From Pseudomonas syringae (GTDB lineage: Bacteria; Pseudomonadota; Gammaproteobacteria; Pseudomonadales; Pseudomonadaceae), in assembly GCF_021605415.1 (NCBI RefSeq), contig NZ_WKEQ01000002.1, positions 176,775 to 240,774 of the forward strand: DNA of 64,000 nt, written 5' to 3'. Both the position numbers and the translations under genes were made by a program. Below are positions 58,651 to 64,000 of this stretch, piece after piece (the stretch's first letter is position 1; the number at the start of each line of letters is the position of its first letter). The notes under the pieces were generated by a model, which saw only the letters and a program-made list of their open reading frames with translations, did no database searches and was not told the DNA's origin.

Positions 58651-59993
58651 TCCGTTCCCTGCGCGTTCGCTTGATGCTCGCCGCCACCACGTTGGCGGTG
58701 CTGTTCATGCTCGCGCTGTTGCCGGCGATGCAGGGCGCGTTCAGCCTGGCATTGCAGGAGTCGATCGAGCAGCGCCTGGCCTCGGACGCCACCACGCTGA
58801 TTTCTGCCGCGCGCATCGAAAACAATCGCCTGGTAATGCCCACGCAGTTACCGGACGAGCGTTTCAACCTCACTGACTTTCGCCTGCTCGGTTACATCTA
58901 CGACCGTGACGGGCGGCTGGTCTGGCGCTCGAAAGCAACGCAGGAAGAGAAGATCAATTACACGCCGCGTTACGACGGGCGTGGCAATGAATTCGCGCGT
59001 ATTCGCGAAGCCAACGGGCAAGAGTTTTTCGTCTACGACGTTGAAATCAAACTGCTCGGCGGCAAGAGCGCGGCGTTCAGCGTCGTCGCGCTGCAACCGG
59101 TGCGCGAGTATGAAGTCACCCTTGATGGACTGCGCGAGAACCTCTATCTGGGCTTCGGCGCGGCGTTGCTCGTGCTGTTGGCGCTGCTGTGGTTCGGTTT
59201 GACCTGGGGCCTGAAAGCCTTGCGCCGGCTCAGCCAGGAGCTGGACGAAATCGAAAGTGGCTCCCGCGAAAGCCTCAGTGAACAGCACCCGCGTGAACTG
59301 CTGCGCCTGACCGGCTCGCTCAACCGTTTGCTGCAAAGCGAACGCCAGCAACGCACTCGATATCGCGATTCTCTGGACGATCTGGCACACAGTCTGAAAA
59401 CGCCGCTGGCAGTGTTGCAAGGGGTCAGCGAAGACATGGCGCAGCGGCCAGAGGATCTCGATCAGGCCTGGGTGCTGCAGACGCAGATTGAACGGATGAG
59501 TCAGCAGATTGGCTATCAATTGCAGCGTGCCAGTTTGCGCAAGAGTGGGCTGGTGCGGCATCAGGTTCGCTTGCAGCCGGTGCTTCAAAGTCTGTGCGAC
59601 ACGCTGGACAAGGTTTATCGCGACAAGGGCGTGCGGGTGGCTTTTGATTTGCCGCAGCCGTGTTACGTGCCGATTGAGCAAGGTGCCTTGTTGGAGATGA
59701 TGGGCAACTTGCTGGAGAACGCTTATCGGCTGTGCCTGGGGGAAGTGCGGGTGAGTGTGCGTGAAAGTCTGGGGGGGATTGAGTTGTGTATTGAGGATGA
59801 CGGGCCGGGTGTGCCGCTGGATCAGCGGGTACGGATTCTTGAGCGGGGGGAAAGGCTGGATCGTCAGCATCCCGGGCAGGGGATCGGGTTGGCGGTGGTC
59901 AAGGACATTATTGAGAGTTATGGGGCGCGGTTGGCGTTGGGGGATTCGCTGATGGGCGGGGCTGTGTTTCGGATTTATTTTCCAGCGGCTTGA
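58647..59993 (+). CDS. phoQ: PhoQ sensor histidine kinase
   Basis: A 448-residue kinase beginning with TTG inside the phoP stop. Membrane segments are at about 8-30 and 168-190 around an acidic periplasmic sensor; HAMP follows. HisKA shows LDDLAHSLKTPLAVLQGV and HATPase IEDDGPGVPLDQRVRIL with GQGIGLAVVKDII. Divalent cations repress the family through the periplasmic acidic patch. Confidence 0.94.
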   Translation: MIRSLRVRLMLAATTLAVLFMLALLPAMQGAFSLALQESIEQRLASDATTLISAARIENNRLVMPTQLPDERFNLTDFRLLGYIYDRDGRLVWRSKATQEEKINYTPRYDGRGNEFARIREANGQEFFVYDVEIKLLGGKSAAFSVVALQPVREYEVTLDGLRENLYLGFGAALLVLLALLWFGLTWGLKALRRLSQELDEIESGSRESLSEQHPRELLRLTGSLNRLLQSERQQRTRYRDSLDDLAHSLKTPLAVLQGVSEDMAQRPEDLDQAWVLQTQIERMSQQIGYQLQRASLRKSGLVRHQVRLQPVLQSLCDTLDKVYRDKGVRVAFDLPQPCYVPIEQGALLEMMGNLLENAYRLCLGEVRVSVRESLGGIELCIEDDGPGVPLDQRVRILERGERLDRQHPGQGIGLAVVKDIIESYGARLALGDSLMGGAVFRIYFPAA

Positions 59994-60070
59994 TGAAAAT
60001 CAATTCCCTCCGGTTTCGCTTGGCCCTTGTAGGAGCGATGAATGCCTTGAGATTGAGTTTTTGTAGGCTC

Positions 60071-61075
60071 CTAGAGCTCTTGAGCCCGATAGGCCCCTGG
60101 TGTCACCCCCGTCCATTTCTTAAACGCCCGATGAAACGCCGACGGTTCCGAGAACCCCAGCTGTTCGGCAATCTGTTGCAACGACAGATCTGCCCGTCCC
60201 AGGTGGTAGATGGCGATATCCCGCCGCAATTGATCTTTCAACTCCTGGAAACTGGTGCCTTCTTCGCGCAGGTGCCGACGCAGAGTTTGCGGGCTGATGT
60301 GTAGATGCGCGGCGACGGCTTCCAGGTCCGGCCAGCGGTCACTGTCGCGGCTGAGCAGGCGGCGCAGGCGGCTGCTAAGGCTGTCGCCGTCGTCGGGACG
60401 TGAGAGCAGGTCGGCGGGGGAGCGTTCGAGGAAGTGTTTGAGGGTGCGGTCGTCTTGCAGCAGCGGCATGTTCAGGTAGCGGCTGTGGAACAACAGGCTG
60501 CTTTGTGACGTGGAAAATTCGAGCGGGCAGGGGAACAGCAGGTCGTATTCCGCGCCGTGATCGGGGCGCGAGTAGCTGAAGGTCGCTTGTTCCAGGCGGA
60601 TGCGCTGGCCGATCAACCAACTGCCGAGGCGGTGCCAGATCACCAGCAGGCTTTCGGTGAGGAAGTGATCCGGATCCCATAACCGTGAATCGTCCAGGCT
60701 CAAACGCACCCATTCGTCTTCGCGGCTGAGGCTCAGGCGTGGGGCTTCGGGGAATAGGCTGTAAAACAACAAGCCGCGGTTGAGTGCCTTTTCCAGGCTG
60801 CGGCAGTGAATGATGGCGTGGCACATCATGGCGAAGCTGCCGGGTTTGCTCGCCGCGTTGCCGAATCCCAGGTACTCGTCGTCCAGCGCCTGCCATAAGC
60901 CCTGGATCAGTTGGGTGAACTGCTCAGGCGTGATCCGGGCGCGAGGCTCTTCGAGCAGTTCATCGCTGATGCCCAATTGTTGCAGCAGGGCCGACGGGTC
61001 GTAACCCAAGCGTCGCGCGCCGCCGAGGGCTGCACGGGCGAAGTGACTGGCGATGGTGCGTTCGCGCATAAGCAT
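60071..61075 (-). CDS. AraC-family transcriptional regulator next to dctA
   Basis: A 334-residue regulator from the ATG at 61075 after AGAGGAAGG; ATG 61069 is an alternative. The N-terminal ligand-binding domain of the arabinose-binding-like type (PF12625 group) starts MLMRERTIASHFARAALGGA. The C-terminal AraC helix-turn-helix pair is DLEAVAAHLHISPQTLRRHL and QQIAEQLGFSEPSAFHRAFK. It resembles OruR-type regulators but the ligand is unknown. It is divergent from dctA, as in P. aeruginosa (from memory). Confidence 0.88.
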   Translation of the reverse strand: MLMRERTIASHFARAALGGARRLGYDPSALLQQLGISDELLEEPRARITPEQFTQLIQGLWQALDDEYLGFGNAASKPGSFAMMCHAIIHCRSLEKALNRGLLFYSLFPEAPRLSLSREDEWVRLSLDDSRLWDPDHFLTESLLVIWHRLGSWLIGQRIRLEQATFSYSRPDHGAEYDLLFPCPLEFSTSQSSLLFHSRYLNMPLLQDDRTLKHFLERSPADLLSRPDDGDSLSSRLRRLLSRDSDRWPDLEAVAAHLHISPQTLRRHLREEGTSFQELKDQLRRDIAIYHLGRADLSLQQIAEQLGFSEPSAFHRAFKKWTGVTPGAYRAQEL

Positions 61076-61124
61076 CAATCCTTCCTCTGGCGGCGGATGG
61101 TAGCCGCGACCGGCAACCGCCAAC

Positions 61125-61142
61125 AAGGCGGATTTCCGCCAA
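61125..61142 (+). promoter_or_regulatory. Candidate DctD site 1 upstream of dctA
   Basis: AAGGCGGATTTCCGCCAA is a near-perfect 8+2+8 palindrome sharing the GGCGGAwwTCCGCC core with site 2, 41 bases away. Confidence 0.6.
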
Positions 61143-61165
61143 ATAGCAGCACGAGGTCGGCCGAG

Positions 61166-61183
61166 TTGGCGGAAATCCGCCAA
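61166..61183 (+). promoter_or_regulatory. Candidate DctD site 2 upstream of dctA
   Basis: TTGGCGGAAATCCGCCAA is a perfect 8+2+8 palindrome. Its core GCGGAAATCCGC is the same as that I recall for the rhizobial DctD site. It lies 78 bases upstream of the sigma-54 -24 element. Confidence 0.65.
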
Positions 61184-61260
61184 GTGCGGCTGGCCACCGA
61201 GCATGAAGAAAAACCCCGCAACCCCTGATGTCAAAAGGCTTGCAGGGAAAAAACTTAAAG

Positions 61261-61276
61261 TGGCATGACGTTTGCG
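61261..61276 (+). promoter_or_regulatory. Sigma-54 promoter of dctA
   Basis: TGGCATG-ACGT-TTGCG matches the -24/-12 consensus TGGCACG-N4-TTGCA with intact GG and GC 10 bases apart. The leader to the ATG is about 120 bases and contains a CCCTCC/GGAGGG hairpin at 61323-61340. Confidence 0.82.
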
Positions 61277-61406
61277 ATAGGGGTGGAAGATGCCTGCCTT
61301 GGTGCAGCTCGACACAACAAATCCCTCCAGTGCAGGAGGGTTCGCAATTCAGGTTTCGTGAGCAACAGATGGATGTTGAACCGCGAAACGCTTGAGGAAC
61401 TCTGCA

Positions 61407-62741
61407 ATGACGACTCGTCAGCCACTGTACAAATCCCTGTATTTCCAGGTGATCGTCGCAATCATCATCGGTATTGCGCTCGGCCACTATTACCCGCAGT
61501 TCGGTGTAGCCGTAAAGCCGTTGGGTGACGGATTCATCAAGCTGATCAAGATGATCATCGCCCCGATCATTTTCTGCACCGTCGTCAGCGGCATCGCTGG
61601 CATGCAAAGCATGAAGTCGGTCGGCAGGACCGGCGGTTACGCACTCCTGTACTTCGAAATCGTTTCGACCATTGCCTTGCTGGTCGGCCTGATCGTGGTC
61701 AACATCGTGCAACCGGGCAACGGCATGCACATCGACGTGAGCACGCTGGACGCCTCCAAGGTGGCCAACTACGTCGCAGCCGGTGCTGACCAGAGCGTTG
61801 TCGGCTTCCTGCTCAACGTGATTCCGACCACCATCGTCGGCGCGTTCGCCACCGGTGACATCCTGCAAGTGCTGATGTTCTCGGTGATCTTCGGTTTCGC
61901 CCTGCATCGCCTGGGTTCCTACGGCAAGCCGATCCTGGACTTCATCGATCGCTTCGCCCACGTGATGTTTAACATCATCAACATGATCATGAAGCTCGCG
62001 CCGATCGGTGCCTTCGGTGCGATGGCGTTCACCATCGGTGCTTACGGTGTCGGCTCGCTGGTGCAGTTGGGTCAGTTGATGGCCTGCTTCTACATCACCT
62101 GCCTGCTGTTTGTCCTGATCGTGCTGGGCGGTATTGCTCGTGCTCACGGCTTCAGCGTTCTGAAGATGATTCGCTACATCCGTGAAGAGCTGCTGATCGT
62201 ACTGGGTACGTCCTCGTCGGAGTCGGTACTGCCGCGCATGCTGATCAAGATGGAGCGTCTGGGCGCGAAGAAGTCGGTCGTGGGTCTGGTAATCCCGACC
62301 GGTTACTCGTTCAACCTCGACGGTACGGCGATCTACCTGACCATGGCGGCCGTGTTCATTGCTCAGGCAACCGACACTCACATGGACATCTCCCATCAGA
62401 TCACCCTGCTGGTGGTGTTGCTGCTGTCTTCCAAAGGCGCCGCCGGTGTGACCGGTTCGGGCTTCATCGTTTTGGCCGCCACTTTGTCGGCTGTTGGCCA
62501 CTTGCCGGTTGCCGGTCTGGCGCTGATTCTCGGCATCGACCGCTTCATGTCCGAAGCCCGTGCGCTGACCAACCTGGTCGGTAACGCCGTGGCCACCATC
62601 GTTGTGGCCAAGTGGGTCAAGGAACTGGACACCGACACTCTGGACGCCGAACTGGCTTCGGGCGGTCGCAGCATCGTCGAGCAGCGTCATGAAGATGACC
62701 TGGGCGTGGCTGAAGGCCCAACCCCTAGCAACGTTAGATAA
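61407..62741 (+). CDS. dctA: C4-dicarboxylate transporter DctA
   Basis: A 444-residue proton/sodium-coupled inner-membrane importer (DAACS family) for succinate, fumarate and malate. Start [20 protein letters not shown] after GAGGA. Family motifs are intact: [20 protein letters not shown], the serine-rich [14 protein letters not shown] re-entrant loop, [18 protein letters not shown], and [17 protein letters not shown]. About eight membrane segments plus two hairpin loops. Upstream sites indicate DctB/DctD and RpoN control; dctBD are not in the window. Confidence 0.96.
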   Translation: MTTRQPLYKSLYFQVIVAIIIGIALGHYYPQFGVAVKPLGDGFIKLIKMIIAPIIFCTVVSGIAGMQSMKSVGRTGGYALLYFEIVSTIALLVGLIVVNIVQPGNGMHIDVSTLDASKVANYVAAGADQSVVGFLLNVIPTTIVGAFATGDILQVLMFSVIFGFALHRLGSYGKPILDFIDRFAHVMFNIINMIMKLAPIGAFGAMAFTIGAYGVGSLVQLGQLMACFYITCLLFVLIVLGGIARAHGFSVLKMIRYIREELLIVLGTSSSESVLPRMLIKMERLGAKKSVVGLVIPTGYSFNLDGTAIYLTMAAVFIAQATDTHMDISHQITLLVVLLLSSKGAAGVTGSGFIVLAATLSAVGHLPVAGLALILGIDRFMSEARALTNLVGNAVATIVVAKWVKELDTDTLDAELASGGRSIVEQRHEDDLGVAEGPTPSNVR

Positions 62742-62757
62742 ACGGCGCTGCAAAACG

Positions 62758-62784
62758 AAAAACCCGCTTCGGCGGGTTTTTTGT
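62758..62784 (+). terminator. Terminator after dctA
   Basis: AAAACCCGC-TTC-GGCGGGTTTTTT, a strong tetraloop-type hairpin with T-run. Confidence 0.93.
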
Positions 62785-62889
62785 TGCTCGGGATTTGAGC
62801 ATTACCGTCACGGTGACTGACGCTTTCGGTGATTGCCGGGCGGGCCGGCTCTGCCTAGTCTTGAATCCATCGCTTAAGGAGATCGCCCC

Positions 62890-64000
62890 ATGCCCGGACC
62901 TCTTGCCTCGCTGAAAATCCTGGATTTCTCGACCCTGTTACCGGGGCCGTTCGCCTCACTGTTGCTCGCGGACATGGGGGCCGAGGTGCTGCGCATCGAA
63001 TCGCCGACCCGCCCCGATCTGCTTCGTGTGCTGCCACCTCACGATGGCGGCGTGTCCGCCAGTCATGCTTATCTGAATCGCAACAAGCGCAGCCTGGCGC
63101 TGGATCTCAAACAACCGGCTGCGCTGGACATCGTCAAGCAACTGGTGGCAGATCACGACATCGTCCTGGAGCAGTTTCGCCCCGGCGTGATGGAACGGTT
63201 GGGCCTGGGTTATGAGGCGTTGAAGGCGATCAATCCGAAGCTGATTTACGTCTCGATCACCGGTTATGGCCAGACCGGGCCATACAGGGATCGCGCCGGC
63301 CACGACATCAACTATCTGGCCCTGTCCGGGCTGGCGAGTTACACGGGCCGCGCTGACAGTGGACCGTTGCCGCTGGGCATGCAGGTGGCGGACGTTGCCG
63401 GTGGTTCGCTGCACGGGGTGATTGGTTTGCTGGCGGCGGTGATTGCCCGTCAACAGACCGGGCAGGGCACGCATCTGGATGTGAGCATGACCGATTGCGC
63501 GTTCAGCCTGAATGCCATGGCCGGCGCCGGCTACCTGGCTTGTGGTGAAACGCCGGGTTGGGAAAACCAGATGCTCAATGGCGGCAGCTTTTACGATCAC
63601 TATCGCTCGCGGGACGGGCGCTGGTTTGCGGTCGGAAGTCTGGAGCCGGGGTTTATGCAGCCGTTGTGCGAAACGTTGGGCCGACCGGATTTGGCGGCGC
63701 AAGGGCTATCGCCTAATCCGGCAACGCAGCGGGCACTCAAGGATGCGTTAAAGACCGAATTCGAAAAACATGACTTTGCGCAGTTGTGCGAGCTGTTCGC
63801 CGGAGTGGATGCCTGTGTCGAACCGGTGTTGAGCCTGGACGAGGCGGTGGGGCATCCGCAATTGCAGGCGCGGGAAGTGGTGACGCAAGTGCCTCGGGGC
63901 GATGGCACGAGCCAGGCGCAGATGGCGTGTCCGCTGAAGTTTTCCGAGCGCTTGCCGGCGCCCCGGCATATTGGCGCGGGGTTGGGGCAGCATACGGATC
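62890..64000 (+). CDS. CaiB/BaiF-family CoA-transferase, alpha-methylacyl-CoA racemase-like (3' end outside window)
   Basis: An open frame of 370 visible residues that runs off the window. The start MPGPLASLKILDFSTLLPGP follows AAGGAG. Family motifs: LLADMGAEVLRIESP, LNRNKRSLALDLK, YGQTGPYRDRAGHDINYLAL, and DVSMTDCAF. The AGHDINYLALSG stretch is typical of alpha-methylacyl-CoA racemases (catalytic His in GHD, Asp in QVADVAGG) rather than of formyl-CoA transferases. A fatty-acyl-CoA racemase is the best guess; the substrate is not readable. It follows dctA and its terminator, so it is probably a separate unit. Confidence 0.85.
   Translation, partial: MPGPLASLKILDFSTLLPGPFASLLLADMGAEVLRIESPTRPDLLRVLPPHDGGVSASHAYLNRNKRSLALDLKQPAALDIVKQLVADHDIVLEQFRPGVMERLGLGYEALKAINPKLIYVSITGYGQTGPYRDRAGHDINYLALSGLASYTGRADSGPLPLGMQVADVAGGSLHGVIGLLAAVIARQQTGQGTHLDVSMTDCAFSLNAMAGAGYLACGETPGWENQMLNGGSFYDHYRSRDGRWFAVGSLEPGFMQPLCETLGRPDLAAQGLSPNPATQRALKDALKTEFEKHDFAQLCELFAGVDACVEPVLSLDEAVGHPQLQAREVVTQVPRGDGTSQAQMACPLKFSERLPAPRHIGAGLGQHTD

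Noticed and set aside
59994..60070. Possible REP between phoQ and the AraC-type gene
   Set aside because: Only fragments (TTGTAGGAGC; TGTAGGCTCCTA) are present without a full palindrome pair; at most a decayed element.

Overview
The window reads as a chromosomal segment of a Pseudomonas of the fluorescens complex. The evidence is the aot and aru arginine loci with an AraC-type ArgR, an RsmA typical of the genus, AmrZ, an oprH-phoP-phoQ operon, a type II ribH, and several copies of Pseudomonas REP/REPIN palindromes (GTGGGAGCTGGCTTGCCAGC-type and GCGAGCCTGCTCGCGAAG-type). Coding is dense and GC-rich. I see no prophage, insertion sequence, integrase or CRISPR array. The first gene (aotQ) and the last gene (a CoA-transferase/racemase) are cut by the window edges.

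Layout. 1-4.5 kb: arginine/ornithine ABC importer aotQ-aotM-aotO-aotP and its regulator argR. 4.5-9.5 kb: a 5-kb gene on the minus strand for a dermonecrotic-toxin-like, leucine-rich-repeat effector, lying between argR and the arginine catabolic operon. 9.8-17.7 kb: arginine succinyltransferase operon aruCFGDB-(small gene)-aruE, with two ArgR-type sites around its promoter. 17.8-18.5 kb: FMN riboswitch and ribH2. 18.7-25.2 kb: ltaE, alaS, lysC, rsmA, tRNA-Ser(GCU), two identical tRNA-Arg(ACG), and a small exported protein. 25.6-29.2 kb: mgtE, amrZ, a solitary phnN, two small membrane or exported proteins, tRNA-Arg(CCU). 29.4-38.5 kb: signalling genes, namely a dCache-like chemoreceptor, a CheB-CheR-PAS-kinase-receiver hybrid, a TPR response regulator and a soluble kinase. 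38.6-41.4 kb: a gamma-glutamylpolyamine-synthetase-like enzyme and an MFS carrier. 41.4-49.1 kb: flagellar and chemotaxis genes flgZ, flgN, flgM, flgA (minus) and cheV, cheR, flgBCDE (plus). 49.4-52.3 kb: nrdA. 53-60 kb: an OmpR-type two-component pair, pcpS, a dienelactone hydrolase, oprH-phoP-phoQ. 60-64 kb: an AraC-type regulator, dctA, and the partial CoA-transferase.

How the parts work together. Arginine is imported by Aot and degraded through the AST pathway to glutamate and succinate, both under ArgR. The motility block is wired by sigma-54 and FliA-type promoters that can be read directly: sigma-54 before flgB and flgA, FliA before flgMN, before the chemoreceptor, and possibly before the TPR response regulator. 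dctA has a textbook sigma-54 promoter with two palindromic upstream sites whose core resembles the rhizobial DctD site. oprH carries a three-half-site PhoP-type box.

Most interesting: the NEL-less toxin with an internally duplicated LRR module; the DctD-like tandem sites; the sigma-54 element abutting the flgA start codon; the palindrome pair and DnaA box before nrdA; the internal start in lysC; the FMN riboswitch with a candidate Shine-Dalgarno hairpin before ribH2; and the CheB/CheR-hybrid signalling cluster. No wholly new multi-gene system is evident. Gene-order comparisons with P. aeruginosa are from memory.
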